DNA of 64,000 bases. It comes from an uncultured Actinomycetes bacterium (GTDB lineage Bacteria; Actinomycetota; Acidimicrobiia; Acidimicrobiales; Acidimicrobilacustridaceae). Under the pieces are notes generated by a model, which made no database searches, was not told where the DNA came from, and saw only the letters and a list, made by a program, of their open reading frames with translations. Position 1 is the first letter of the stretch. Each line of letters opens with the position of its first letter. Of the stretch, positions 15,432 through 24,516 are shown in pieces. Location of the stretch: the NCBI GenBank assembly GCA_937927725.1, contig CALBSE010000027.1, forward strand, positions 1-64,000. Reading direction: 5' to 3'. A program made the translations under genes and the position numbers.

Positions 15432-16610
15432 TCACCGCTTCGTGGCCGCGAACGCACTCGTGACTGATTCGAGCGCTGCAGGAGAGGTCCACAGGTCGAC
15501 GATCGTCATCGCCATGGCCTTGGCGCCGTCGATAACGCCCGCGTCTCCCGTTGGCGAGGCGGCGAACTCGGCAAACCCGGCAGTGTGAATACCGACCCCG
15601 CGAGGGGCCACCGAGACCATTGGATGAATCGAAGGCACCACGTAACTGACATTGCCCATATCGGTGGAACCCACGACAGCACCGGCATCACCAGGTTCCA
15701 CAACTACTCGGCCCAGGTTCAAACTATTTGTTGCGTACAGGTCCTCAAATGCAGGGTTACGAAGCAGATCGGCATACGCCGGTTCGAGCCACTCATATGC
15801 CACGGTGCAGCCTGTCGCCGTGGCCCCGGCAGTTAACGCAGAGAGGACTCTTGGCTTCAGCGCTTCGAGTCGTTGGGGATTTGCCGCTCTGATGAACCAG
15901 TGCATTGAGGCAGTGGCCGGAACAATGTTTGGCTTCTCTCCCCCGTCAGTAAAAACGCCATGAACTCGCTCTTCCGGGCGTATGTGCTGACGAAGCGCAG
16001 CAACGTTCATATACCCCAGGACTGCGGCATCGAGAGCGTTACGGCCGTCCCATGGATGTGCAGCCGCATGAGCGGCTTCGCCATGCCAAGTGACCTGGAT
16101 CTGCTGAACGGCAATGGTTGTCATCCAACGAAGGTCTACATCGGCGGGATGGATCATCATTGCCGCATCGACGCCTTCAAGAGCGCCTCGCTCGATCATG
16201 AAAACCTTGCCGCCGCCGCCTTCTTCCGCCGGTGAACCCAGCACAGAAATTCGCCCACCGATTGCATCGACGACTGCCGCGGCGCCAACCGCCGCACCCA
16301 GTCCAGCGGCAGCGATGATGTTGTGCCCACATGCATGCCCGATACCTGGAAGTGCGTCGTATTCACAAAAAACAGCGATGTTCGGTCCGTTTGAACCCTT
16401 CAATGCTTCAAATGCGGTCGGTAGACCGTAGGCACCTCGGCGGACCGAGAAGTCCAGACCCTCAAGAGCAGTGGTGAGAATTTCGTGGGCGTGGTGTTCG
16501 GCATAGTTCTCTTCGGGATTCGCATGGATGGAATGCGAAATTTCTAGGAGAAGATTGCGATGCGCATCAATGGCATCGACAGCCATCTTCTTTGCTTCAG
16601 CTGCGTCCAT
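15432..16610 (-). CDS. M20 family metallopeptidase/amidohydrolase
   Basis: 392 residues of the M20D (AbgB/IAA-amino-acid hydrolase-like) type. Seen: HANPEENYAEHHAHEIL, NIAVFCEYDALPGIGHACGH with metal ligands, PAEEGGGGKVFMIERGA with the catalytic Glu pair, the lid-domain WHGEAAHAAAHPWDGRNALD, and GSTDMGNVSYVVPSIHP with the last ligand. Such enzymes cleave amide bonds of N-acyl amino acids or p-aminobenzoyl-glutamate; the substrate here is unknown. No signal peptide, so it acts in the cytoplasm. It precedes the ThyX-like gene on the same strand. Confidence 0.9.
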   Translation of the reverse strand: MDAAEAKKMAVDAIDAHRNLLLEISHSIHANPEENYAEHHAHEILTTALEGLDFSVRRGAYGLPTAFEALKGSNGPNIAVFCEYDALPGIGHACGHNIIAAAGLGAAVGAAAVVDAIGGRISVLGSPAEEGGGGKVFMIERGALEGVDAAMMIHPADVDLRWMTTIAVQQIQVTWHGEAAHAAAHPWDGRNALDAAVLGYMNVAALRQHIRPEERVHGVFTDGGEKPNIVPATASMHWFIRAANPQRLEALKPRVLSALTAGATATGCTVAYEWLEPAYADLLRNPAFEDLYATNSLNLGRVVVEPGDAGAVVGSTDMGNVSYVVPSIHPMVSVAPRGVGIHTAGFAEFAASPTGDAGVIDGAKAMAMTIVDLWTSPAALESVTSAFAATKR

Positions 16611-16648
16611 CCAGCAACGCTACATGGGGCTGCAAGAGGCGTGGCGGG

Positions 16649-17257
16649 TCACACCACGACGTAGAACGCGTCAGGTTCGACTCGAACTGAGAGTGAACGT
16701 CCTTGCACTGTGAAACCACCATCGACGCAAACCGACATCGACCGTTCAAAAGTCAGAGTTTCGGTCTTCGTGCGCCGGTGTGACAACGAAGGATGAGGAA
16801 GATGCGTGCCAGTCCGCGCCCGGGAACGGGCGATGCGCCGCTCGCGCCACTTCAGATCGCCAGTGGTGATGTCGACGAGTCCATCTCCAGGATGCGACCG
16901 CGGACCCAAATCGAGGCCTCCAAACCATTGGGCGTTCATGATGGCAACAAAACCTGGACGGAAAGGTTTACCAACAATGACGTGAGCAACGAACGGATAG
17001 TCAACACCGTCGATTGATGCGATAGCGAGGTCGACAGGGGCTGTCAGTGCCTCGGCTCCCGAGAGGTGCTCGACATCACCGGAACCTCCGAAAGTCCTGC
17101 ATAAGTCTCCTCCGACGAGGCCAATCGTTGGCGACTTGCCGCCACTCGTACGAAAGGACAGAACGACATCTCGCAATTGCGAGTCTGATGAAACGACGGG
17201 AGCCCCTTCGGGCAGTGGCGCCAGGATGCCGTAGTCGCTTCCCTTTTCTATGGTCAC
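16649..17257 (-). CDS. Small divergent diacylglycerol-kinase-like protein
   Basis: 202 residues. GLVGGDLCRTFGG resembles the nucleotide-binding GGDG(T/S) loop of diacylglycerol/lipid kinases, but the key GDGT signature is altered to GDLCRT. The C-terminal part (FVAHVIVGKPFRPGFVAIMN, then ERSMSVCVDGGFTVQGRSLS, RVEPDAFYVVV) matches the beta-rich C-domain of that family. Length is about two thirds of an active lipid kinase, so it may be a non-catalytic or lipid-binding relative. The GTG start overlaps the helY stop as GTGA, so translation is probably coupled to the helicase gene. Assignment is tentative. Confidence 0.6.
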   Translation of the reverse strand: MTIEKGSDYGILAPLPEGAPVVSSDSQLRDVVLSFRTSGGKSPTIGLVGGDLCRTFGGSGDVEHLSGAEALTAPVDLAIASIDGVDYPFVAHVIVGKPFRPGFVAIMNAQWFGGLDLGPRSHPGDGLVDITTGDLKWRERRIARSRARTGTHLPHPSLSHRRTKTETLTFERSMSVCVDGGFTVQGRSLSVRVEPDAFYVVV

Positions 17258-19899
17258 AGCGAGTCGTCCTCAACCGCCGCGACCACAGCTGTTACATCGG
17301 CCTCTACACGACCGCGACCGGAGACCGCCACGACGCCTCGATACAACGCATCCGCCGCCTCCGACGCAGTTCGGGCGCAGGCTGCATCGGTTTCCGAAAT
17401 CTGTCTGAGCAGATCGACAAGTTGTTTCATTGTTCGTACGAAATCTCCGCCCGGCATGTCGTCGTCACTGAGAAGATGATCGAGGTCGTCGCCCGCAGCC
17501 CACGCATGGGCAAGTGCAAAAAAGCCCGCATCGGGAGCACGAGTGACCGCTAGTCCGAGCGAAATCTCGTCTCTCGCAATCGCGTGAGTCAGATCTTCGA
17601 GTTGTCGCGCTCGATCTGCGACCTCCCTCCGAGGAAACCACGGCGAAAGTTCTGGGCCAGAGGCCCGAGACTCAAACACGAACGCACTCGCGAGACCGGC
17701 GAGCTCCGACGGAGAGAGATCATCGAAGAGTCGTTCCTCAATCGCTTCAGCGATTGCCAGATCGGACTCGTGGTAGATCCGTACAAGACGGTCGCCCCGC
17801 TCGGTGAGTTCCCACCCGTCAAGATGACCCCATTGCTCAAGCATTTGGAGAATTCGGTCAAACTGCTCAACCAGCGAACCAGTACGCGATCGAATCCGTT
17901 TCTCGAGACTGTCTATTTCTCGACGGACCCGTTCACCGTCTCGAAGAGCGCGCAGATGCATGTCACGGTCCGGACACGCGAACACCGGATGGAGCTCAAT
18001 TGCATTGCGATCCTGTTCGTTGCGGTTGTTACGGCTGCTCTGGTCAAGTGGCTGCCGCTTCACAACGCGGTCGAGTTCAAGAGACACCGCCTTCTGAAAC
18101 TTCGGCTTCATAGGCGTGAAAGGAACCGGGAGGTCGATATGGCCGACAACGGTCGGCACTTCCTCGAAGTCCCGGGAACCAAGCTGTAAGACGTTGCGCC
18201 GAGCATTCAATACCTTGACGCGCGCTGAACCGCCCTTCCGATTCGACACCGAAAGAACGGCAACTCGGTCATGGCCACCGCTCCCCTCGAGCCACAGCAC
18301 ATCACCTGGTTTCAACGATGCAAGCGCTCGTTCGATGTGTGAGCCGCCGCTTCCGGGGGCGCGCACTCCGCGCTCGCGATCTAGCGCAGCCTTGTAGCTA
18401 CGAACGTCTCCGAAATCGCATGAAGACTCTGATTCGAGCCGTTCAAGTTTCTCGAGTTGTCCGGCGAGCCTGTGTTCCTCTCGAGCGACATCTGCGTCAG
18501 CCTGAAACTGCGCAAAACTGTTTCCAAGAAGCCGGTGTGCTTCACCAGCGTCATAGCGTCGAACAAGATTCGCCGCCATGTTGTACGTGGGTCGAAACGA
18601 ACTTGTAAGCCGAAAGCTTCGGCTGGCGGCGAGCATTGCCACATCCTCAAAGGATACGAATGGCGACCAAAGGACGACCGCGTTTCCGTGATTGTCGATG
18701 CCCCGTCGTCCGGCGCGTCCGGTGAGTTGCGTGTACTGAGCAGGAGTCAGAAACTCGTGGCCTTCACCGGTGAACTTTGTGAGTTTGTCGATGACAACGG
18801 TTCTTGCGGGCATGTTTATACCCAACGCCAGTGTCTCTGTCGCGAAAACGATTCGAACAAGCCCTTCGACGAAACACTGTTCCACCGCTTCTTTGAATGG
18901 CGGAACAAGGCCCGCGTGATGGCTGGCAATTCCCCGTTCGAGCGAATCCAGCCAACGTCCGTAGTCGAGAACACGAAGGTCGTCATCTGAAAGATCCTCG
19001 ACATGGGACTCGGCGATATGTCGAATCCGATCACGCTCTCCTGCGGTGGTGTAGCTCAATCCGGCCCGCGTGCACGAGGTAACGGCCTCATCGCATCCAG
19101 CGCGGCTGAAGATAAAGAAGATTGCCGGAAGCATTGACCGCTCTGCCAACAGCTCAACCACCTCGACTCGACCAGGAGTCGAATACCGCCGACGACCACC
19201 TCGGGCCCGATCCCGTGGATCGATGTCGTACTCGTGTCCCCGACGATCTGGCTTGCCGCCGTTGAGAGTGGGTAACAGTGCAAGACCATCTTCAAGTCGA
19301 TCGGCGACGAGGTACCAGTTGTCGAGTTCGACGGGCCGCTTGGTCTCGACCACAACTTCGGTCGGGCCACGTACAGACGAGATCCACTCCCCCAACTCAT
19401 CCGCATTCGACACCGTGGCCGAGAGGCAAACGAGTCGAACGTGACGTGGGAGGTGAATGATCACTTCTTCCCATACCGATCCACGTGCAGAGTCTTGGAG
19501 ATAATGCACTTCATCGAGGACAACCCAATCAAGGGCATCGAGCGCTGAGGAACGTGCGTAAATCATGTTGCGAAGCACTTCAGTCGTCATCACGACAATT
19601 GGGGCATCACCGTTGATTGCGGTGTCACCGGTCAACAGCCCGACGGAATCCTTCCCGTGGACCTCGATGAGATCGTGAAATTTCTGATTCGACAGAGCCT
19701 TTATAGGGGTGGTGTAGAACGCCCGCCGTCCCGAGCGAAGCGCAACGGCGACGGCATGCTCCGCAACCTTGGTCTTGCCAGATCCGGTTGGGGCCGAGAC
19801 CAAGACGGAGACTCCTCGGTCTATGACCTCGATCGCGTCGCGTTGGAATCGATCTAATTCGAACGACGTCGAAGGATCAATCGGTAACGACGGTGTCAT
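17254..19899 (-). CDS. helY: SKI2-like DEAD/DEAH-box RNA helicase (HelY)
   Basis: 881 residues. Helicase motifs in order: FQRDAIEVI, Walker A SAPTGSGKTKVAEHAV, TPIKALSNQKF, VLLTGD, DEVH in LDEVHYLQD, SAT, IASHHAGLVPPFKEAVEQCF, FATETLALGINMPARTVV and QLTGRAGRRG. A DSHCT-like helical C-terminal domain follows. It is the actinobacterial homologue of the Ski2/Mtr4 group expected to remodel or help degrade RNA (known family). The neighbourhood helY-tatC-tatA-paf genes is the same as in Mycobacterium (Rv2092c-Rv2097c). Its start overlaps the tatC end by 23 bases. Unlike that locus, a DAGK-like gene follows with GTGA overlap. Confidence 0.93.
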   Translation of the reverse strand: MTPSLPIDPSTSFELDRFQRDAIEVIDRGVSVLVSAPTGSGKTKVAEHAVAVALRSGRRAFYTTPIKALSNQKFHDLIEVHGKDSVGLLTGDTAINGDAPIVVMTTEVLRNMIYARSSALDALDWVVLDEVHYLQDSARGSVWEEVIIHLPRHVRLVCLSATVSNADELGEWISSVRGPTEVVVETKRPVELDNWYLVADRLEDGLALLPTLNGGKPDRRGHEYDIDPRDRARGGRRRYSTPGRVEVVELLAERSMLPAIFFIFSRAGCDEAVTSCTRAGLSYTTAGERDRIRHIAESHVEDLSDDDLRVLDYGRWLDSLERGIASHHAGLVPPFKEAVEQCFVEGLVRIVFATETLALGINMPARTVVIDKLTKFTGEGHEFLTPAQYTQLTGRAGRRGIDNHGNAVVLWSPFVSFEDVAMLAASRSFRLTSSFRPTYNMAANLVRRYDAGEAHRLLGNSFAQFQADADVAREEHRLAGQLEKLERLESESSCDFGDVRSYKAALDRERGVRAPGSGGSHIERALASLKPGDVLWLEGSGGHDRVAVLSVSNRKGGSARVKVLNARRNVLQLGSRDFEEVPTVVGHIDLPVPFTPMKPKFQKAVSLELDRVVKRQPLDQSSRNNRNEQDRNAIELHPVFACPDRDMHLRALRDGERVRREIDSLEKRIRSRTGSLVEQFDRILQMLEQWGHLDGWELTERGDRLVRIYHESDLAIAEAIEERLFDDLSPSELAGLASAFVFESRASGPELSPWFPRREVADRARQLEDLTHAIARDEISLGLAVTRAPDAGFFALAHAWAAGDDLDHLLSDDDMPGGDFVRTMKQLVDLLRQISETDAACARTASEAADALYRGVVAVSGRGRVEADVTAVVAAVEDDSL

Positions 19900-20683
19900 T
19901 TTCGTCTGTCAGTTGTTCGTTTTTCTCAGCTTTGCGTTTTGCTCGCTTGCGGAATCCGAGTACCGCTGCGCCAACCCCAACCGAAACCACGTACAAAATC
20001 AGCATCGGAACGGCGAGAGCGATCATTGAAATCGGATCACCACTTGGTGTGATGACCGCGGCGATGATTGCGATCACGACGATTGCCTGACGCCACCATT
20101 GAATGAGCTTGCGGGGTGTCAGAATGCCGATCAGTTGGAGCGCAACAAGTAGGACAGGGAACTCAAATCCCACGCCGAATGCAAGCATCATCCACACGAT
20201 GAGAGTGACATAACTATCCGCCGTGTAGAACGGCTCAATCTGCGATCCACCAATCGTGGTGAGGAACTCAAGGGTTGGATTGAGAACGTAATAGGCAACC
20301 GCTGCGCCGCCGATGAAGAGCACAACTGCGCTGACAGTAAAGGGAACCGCATACTTCTTCTCATGCGGGTAGAGACCAGGCGTTACGAATCGCCAGACCT
20401 GCCAGACGATGATCGGCATGGCAACAGCGATGCCGATGTATGCCGACATCTTGATTCGAAGACCGAAGGCCTGAAGTGGCTCTGTTGCGATGAATGGCTG
20501 ACCCGGTTGCACCTCGTTAAAAGGGTGCTTCAAGATCGCCAAGACATACGGATACAGAAACCAACCGAGAATTGCACCAACAGCAACCGCGATTGCAATT
20601 TTGAACAGACGAGTCCGGAGCTCGGCCAAGTGCTCCCAAAGCGTCATGTGACCCGTTGGTGGAGCTGTTGCGTCGTTACTCAT
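19877..20683 (-). CDS. tatC: Sec-independent (twin-arginine) translocase subunit TatC
   Basis: 268 residues. N-terminal MTLWEHLAELRTRLFKIAIA is the cytoplasmic recognition region with the conserved HLxELRxR motif. Six membrane spans can be placed: GAILGWFLYPYVLAIL, IGIAVAMPIIVWQVW, VSAVVLFIGGAAVAYYVL, LIVWMMLAFGVGFEFPVLLV, IVVIAIIAAVITP and a last span in IALAVPMLILYVVSVGVG. FVTPGLYPHEKKY and the GVGFEFPV span are family landmarks. TatC with TatB binds the twin-arginine signal peptide of folded exported proteins. ATG start; 7 bases separate it from tatA. Highly basic C-tail. Confidence 0.95.
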   Translation of the reverse strand: MSNDATAPPTGHMTLWEHLAELRTRLFKIAIAVAVGAILGWFLYPYVLAILKHPFNEVQPGQPFIATEPLQAFGLRIKMSAYIGIAVAMPIIVWQVWRFVTPGLYPHEKKYAVPFTVSAVVLFIGGAAVAYYVLNPTLEFLTTIGGSQIEPFYTADSYVTLIVWMMLAFGVGFEFPVLLVALQLIGILTPRKLIQWWRQAIVVIAIIAAVITPSGDPISMIALAVPMLILYVVSVGVGAAVLGFRKRAKRKAEKNEQLTDENDTVVTD

Positions 20684-20690
20684 TCGTGAC

Positions 20691-21035
20691 TCAACTGCTC
20701 ACTTCGTCGTCGCTGTCGGGTCGCGGAACCGAAAGATCGCCGACGAACGGTGTTGGCGAACCCGCGCTTGCGCTTGGTGTCACGGGATCAACGGGCGCAA
20801 CCAGTCGAGGACCGTCCGTTGTCCGGTCGAGTGCCGTATCAACTGATCGAGCGTCGCCAATGTCCATAGCTGAGCGGACTTCTTCTTCGAACCCCGAAGT
20901 GACCCTTCGGATCTCGGCAAGCACCTTGCCAACCTTCCGCGCTGTCTCAGGAAGTTTTTCTGGACCGAGAAGCAACAGCGCCAGAAGCAGGACCACGACG
21001 ATCTCACCGCCACCGACGTTGAACATGATCCACAT
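20691..21035 (-). CDS. tatA: Twin-arginine translocase subunit TatA/TatB
   Basis: Small single-span protein. FNVGGGEIVVVLLLALLLLG forms the N-terminal membrane helix with a Glu near position 8, then the hinge GPEKLPETARKVGKVLAEIR and an amphipathic helix, ending in an acidic, disordered Pro/Ser tail. The Glu position and the RRVTSGFEEEVRSAM helix look more like TatB than TatA, but the two cannot be told apart safely; only one copy is in the window. ATG at 21035 has GGGAG four bases upstream; ATG 21026 gives the more usual MFNVGG start. Confidence 0.9.
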   Translation of the reverse strand: MWIMFNVGGGEIVVVLLLALLLLGPEKLPETARKVGKVLAEIRRVTSGFEEEVRSAMDIGDARSVDTALDRTTDGPRLVAPVDPVTPSASAGSPTPFVGDLSVPRPDSDDEVSS

Positions 21036-21089
21036 CGTACTCCCGAGCGTGCTGGGGTTCCCCTCGAGGGCAAATGGCACAGACGCAGC

Positions 21090-21839
21090 GTGTCTGTGGT
21101 GCAGGCTGTTGCGGTGACCCGTCTCCCCTCCCTTCGGCCACCCATCGGCTTCGCCCATCGTGGAGCACGAGCAAACGCTCCCGAAAACACCATCGAAGCG
21201 TTTGAATTGGCCCTGAGACTTGGAGCCACCGGTCTTGAGAGCGACGTGTGGCTGACCTCGGACGGCGTCGCAGTTCTCGACCACGATGGTCTCGTCGGTC
21301 GTCGGCCGCTTCGGCGAGCGATTGCTGAATTGACGTCGACTCAACTCCCCTCGCATATTCCCAGCCTGCAGGAGTTCTATGAACTCGTGGGATCTTCCGT
21401 TGATTTCTCGCTCGATATCAAAGATCCCGACGCGACTGCCGAAGTCATCGCATGCGCAAGAGACGTTGGCGCCGAAGATCGACTCTGGCTTTGCCATCCT
21501 GATCGAGTCTTGGTGAGCTCTTGGAGAGAACTGTCGTCAGCGGTGCACCTCGTTGAATCGACGCGAGCCTCCAAATTCCTAGGGAGTCCTGAGCTGCATA
21601 TCGCTGGCAGCGCCGATCTTGGCATTCAAGTAATCAATCTTCACCATTCAGACTGGACTGGCGGCTCTATCGCAATGGTCCATCGTTTCGGACTATTGGC
21701 CTTCGGTTGGGACGCTCAGTACGAACGAATTCTTGACGAACTTCTTGACATCGGAATCGACGGCATTTTTAGTGACCATGTCGACACAATGATGACGTCG
21801 ATCACGAAGATGACGGGTTCTGCGACAACCGAAGGGTAA
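21090..21839 (+). CDS. Glycerophosphodiester phosphodiesterase family protein (first of two)
   Basis: Catalytic motifs of the GDPD family: IGFAHRGARANAPENTIEAF, LESDVWLTSDGVAVLDHDG with acidic metal ligands, FSLDIKDPDA, and GIDGIFSDHVD at the C-terminus. The barrel lacks a signal peptide, so it should act in the cytoplasm on glycerophosphodiesters from lipid turnover. It is the only rightward gene inside the leftward tat/proteasome block. The GTG start lies 55 bases from divergent tatA; no clear ribosome-binding site. 249 residues is a normal short GDPD length. Confidence 0.88.
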   Translation: MSVVQAVAVTRLPSLRPPIGFAHRGARANAPENTIEAFELALRLGATGLESDVWLTSDGVAVLDHDGLVGRRPLRRAIAELTSTQLPSHIPSLQEFYELVGSSVDFSLDIKDPDATAEVIACARDVGAEDRLWLCHPDRVLVSSWRELSSAVHLVESTRASKFLGSPELHIAGSADLGIQVINLHHSDWTGGSIAMVHRFGLLAFGWDAQYERILDELLDIGIDGIFSDHVDTMMTSITKMTGSATTEG

Positions 21840-21877
21840 CTCGCAATTGCTTCGTGTTGAAGGGTTCGTCGGCTGCG

Positions 21878-22507
21878 TTAAAGCAGTCCGAACCTTCCAA
21901 GGGGCCAGACCGTCACAAACGCTCGACCCACGATCGACGATTGTTCAATCGGTCCGAAATAACGGCTGTCTTTCGAGTCGCCGCGATTGTCGCCCATTAC
22001 CCACACTTGACCTTTGGGGACCACACAAGGGGCCTCGACGGAGCACTTGTTCGGAGCGTTCGCACTACTCGTCACCGTCCCGTCGGGAAGGTACGACTCG
22101 CTAAGACGATTTCCGTCGACATAGACCGCACCATCGATGAACGTGATCGATTCGCCAGGAAGTCCCACGACACGCTTGATGAGATCAGGGATATTGCTCG
22201 AAGTCTCTGACGCTGGACGCTCGAAAACGATGACGTCGCCGCGGTTGACGTCATGGAGGTGATAACTGAGTTTATTTACCAGGACGCGATCGCCCTCGTG
22301 AAGAGTTGGGTACATCGAGAGTGATGGAATGTAGAACGCCTGCAGGAGAAAGAGCTTGACAACAAGCGCCAGAATGATGGCGCCAACAATTACGACGACC
22401 CATTCGACAATCCCGGCTCCACGAGGTCCAAACCACTTTTCAAGTCGGCGCCTCCGCGTGCGACGCACACGAGTTGGAGCAACAGGGTCGACAGCAGGAC
22501 TAGTCAC
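21878..22507 (-). CDS. lepB: Signal peptidase I
   Basis: 209 residues. An arginine-rich cytoplasmic N-terminus, one transmembrane helix (IVEWVVVIVGAIILALVVKL), then the catalytic serine box FYIPSLSMYPTLHEGDRVLV, the lysine box DLIKRVVGLPGESI (general base) and box E VWVMGDNRGDSKDSR. It cleaves signal peptides of Sec and Tat substrates on the outer face of the membrane. Its place between tatA and pafC is not the mycobacterial order; with gdpD it looks inserted into the tat-paf neighbourhood, though a link to Tat export is reasonable. Confidence 0.95.
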   Translation of the reverse strand: MTSPAVDPVAPTRVRRTRRRRLEKWFGPRGAGIVEWVVVIVGAIILALVVKLFLLQAFYIPSLSMYPTLHEGDRVLVNKLSYHLHDVNRGDVIVFERPASETSSNIPDLIKRVVGLPGESITFIDGAVYVDGNRLSESYLPDGTVTSSANAPNKCSVEAPCVVPKGQVWVMGDNRGDSKDSRYFGPIEQSSIVGRAFVTVWPLGRFGLL

Positions 22508-22561
22508 AGAGAGTGCTTTCCGAGTGGAACGAGACCGGTTCGTTCCGGCGTTTCGATCAGA

Positions 22562-23512
22562 CTAGCCACGGTAGAGCGCAAGCAACCTTCGGGCCGCAGT
22601 CGTTTCGACGCCGGCGAGGCTCGGAGAGGCATTGACAACCTTCGCTTCGGGGCCAAGACGAAGGAGCAGTCGTTCGAGCCAGGGAAGGGAACCGATTGCA
22701 AGTGTGATTGTCGTCGTCCCATCGGGGTGCGGTTCGATCGCCTCCGCTGGGTAGTACTCGGTCACCCACCGCGCCTCAGGCTGAAGTTCGAGTGTGATCT
22801 GACCCAAGGCGTTGGAGCCGTCGAAGAGCGTAAAGGTCGGGAGCGGATCTGGGACGGTAAAGGCTTGGTCAGTGAGGACCACTTCGCGGATTCTGTCTAT
22901 TCGGAAGAGTCGTTCGGCCGAACTTGAGTGACACCAGCCTTGGAGATACCAGAGGCCACCTTCTGAGTGAATGGCCCACGGGTCGATTCGACGGTTCCCG
23001 GTGTCGTCGCGGCCGTAGCTGTAGTAGGTGATTTCAACCGCGTGACGTTTCTCGATAGCAGCGCGTAGTTGTTCAATAATTGCATCGGGAGCGGTCGCAA
23101 TTCCGACATCCACAGCAGTTTCTGATGCCTCACCTAGTGACGTCAGCACTTTTGAGAGCCCCCGAGCGAGAGCGCTCTCTTGGTCGGCCCCTGGCACAGA
23201 GAGGAGTGCTTTTGCCGAGGTCAGAAGCGCAAATGTTTGCTCGGCGGTGAGGCGAAGGGGACGTCGGAAGTAGTCGGGAAGGTCGATCGTGACGGTATCG
23301 GCGTCGACGATGGCGTTGATGAGCAAATCTGGCGTGTAGGGATGTATGCCAACCATCGACGTGATGATGAGGCAATCACGCAGGTCGTCGGCGTCGATTG
23401 CAAACCGTTCGCTGATCTCGCGAATCGACGCCGTGCCATCCGGTTGGTTGGCCACCCACGGCACAATCGCGAGCGTCCGATCGAGGCGTTCTGCAGCTGT
23501 CATTTCAGCCAT
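22562..23512 (-). CDS. pafC: WYL-domain transcriptional regulator PafC
   Basis: Second of two adjacent WYL proteins. An N-terminal helix-turn-helix (TAAERLDRTLAIVPWVANQP, TASIREISERFAIDADDLRD) and a WYL region (WAIHSEGGLWYLQGWCHSSS, AERLFRIDRIREV) are visible. With PafB it forms the ssDNA-responsive activator of the RecA-independent DNA-damage regulon known in mycobacteria. ATG 23512 has GGAAG four bases upstream and overlaps the pafB stop by 8 bases; an upstream TTG is less likely. ATG 23503 is another option. Confidence 0.92.
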   Translation of the reverse strand: MAEMTAAERLDRTLAIVPWVANQPDGTASIREISERFAIDADDLRDCLIITSMVGIHPYTPDLLINAIVDADTVTIDLPDYFRRPLRLTAEQTFALLTSAKALLSVPGADQESALARGLSKVLTSLGEASETAVDVGIATAPDAIIEQLRAAIEKRHAVEITYYSYGRDDTGNRRIDPWAIHSEGGLWYLQGWCHSSSAERLFRIDRIREVVLTDQAFTVPDPLPTFTLFDGSNALGQITLELQPEARWVTEYYPAEAIEPHPDGTTTITLAIGSLPWLERLLLRLGPEAKVVNASPSLAGVETTAARRLLALYRG

Positions 23513-24482
23513 GAACTTCCGCCACAATTTGCTCAAGCCATTCGACCATCGCCGACCGGGCAGTTTCAGGCGAAAGAATCACGCAATGATCGAGGTAACT
23601 CAACACAAAGGACCGGAATGCCGGCCAGTTCGCGACGGGAACTTCGAACGAGACGGAGCCGTCGGCGTGATCAGTCGATGTACAGGACATGAGTGATTGG
23701 CGAGCGAAATCGGCTACCTCAGGATCGAAACGGACCCTGGTGAGAGTCGGCTCATCTTCACCAAACTCCCAAGGATCGGCCTGAGGAACAGGCGACACCG
23801 GAATCGGGTGGAGCTGGCTCCCGGGATCGTCGAGCTCGACTGAGCTACGGATCCGATCGAGTCGGAAAGTACGTTGATCGTCACGTTCGCGATCGAAGGC
23901 GGTGAGATTCCAGCGGCCCCGCTTGAAGTCGAGATGCCAAGGCTCCACCGAACGCGTTGAAACTCCCGTCGCACTTTCGTAGGCGAACGAAACGGCTCGG
24001 CGTTCGGTCACTGCGCGAAAGAGCGGAACGAGAGACGCATCACTTGGTATCTCGGTGAGTTCACCGACAGGGACGCCAAACGGGTTCTCGGTTGCTGCAT
24101 CGACCACTCCCCCAAGCCGCCACATAGCCCGAGCCATGTCGCCCGGAGATGACCCAACGGTGACCGTTTCGAGAGCGAGATGGAGGGCGGCGAGCTCGTC
24201 GCTCTCAAGTCCAGGATCGGGTAACTCGTATTTCGATTTGTCGACTCGGTAGGCAGTGAGGTCGGCGGTTGCGCCCGCAACCACCTCGATCGGCACCCCG
24301 AGACTCAAGAGGTCTTTCTTGTCGCGTTCAAAGGTCCGCCGAAAGGACTCGTGATCTGCGTTGTATCCAGGAACGCGCTGTTGGATGTCGACAGCACGAA
24401 TTCCCTGAACTGTGTCGCTCAAGGCGGCCAACAGATTCATCTGGCGCTCGAACTTCTCGGCAGATTTATCGGTAGGTGTCAT
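23505..24482 (-). CDS. pafB: WYL-domain transcriptional regulator PafB
   Basis: 325 residues. N-terminal winged-helix region (FERQMNLLAALSDTVQGIRA, VDIQQRVPGYNADHESFRRT) and WYL domain (SVEPWHLDFKRGRWNLTAFD, then RTFRLDRIRSSVEL), with a C-terminal WCX-like part (VANWPAFRSFVLSY). It partners PafC, whose gene overlaps its end. Located directly after pafA, as in other actinobacteria. Both paralogues are intact, arguing for a functional heterodimer. Confidence 0.93.
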   Translation of the reverse strand: MTPTDKSAEKFERQMNLLAALSDTVQGIRAVDIQQRVPGYNADHESFRRTFERDKKDLLSLGVPIEVVAGATADLTAYRVDKSKYELPDPGLESDELAALHLALETVTVGSSPGDMARAMWRLGGVVDAATENPFGVPVGELTEIPSDASLVPLFRAVTERRAVSFAYESATGVSTRSVEPWHLDFKRGRWNLTAFDRERDDQRTFRLDRIRSSVELDDPGSQLHPIPVSPVPQADPWEFGEDEPTLTRVRFDPEVADFARQSLMSCTSTDHADGSVSFEVPVANWPAFRSFVLSYLDHCVILSPETARSAMVEWLEQIVAEVHG

Positions 24483-24516
24483 TCACACATCTCTAGAGCT
24501 GGAAGGAACGGGCGGA

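Noticed and set aside
14525..15463. A 312-residue open frame on the + strand
   Set aside because: It lies antisense to the ThyX-like gene and has no recognisable domain; the opposite strand has clear family motifs.
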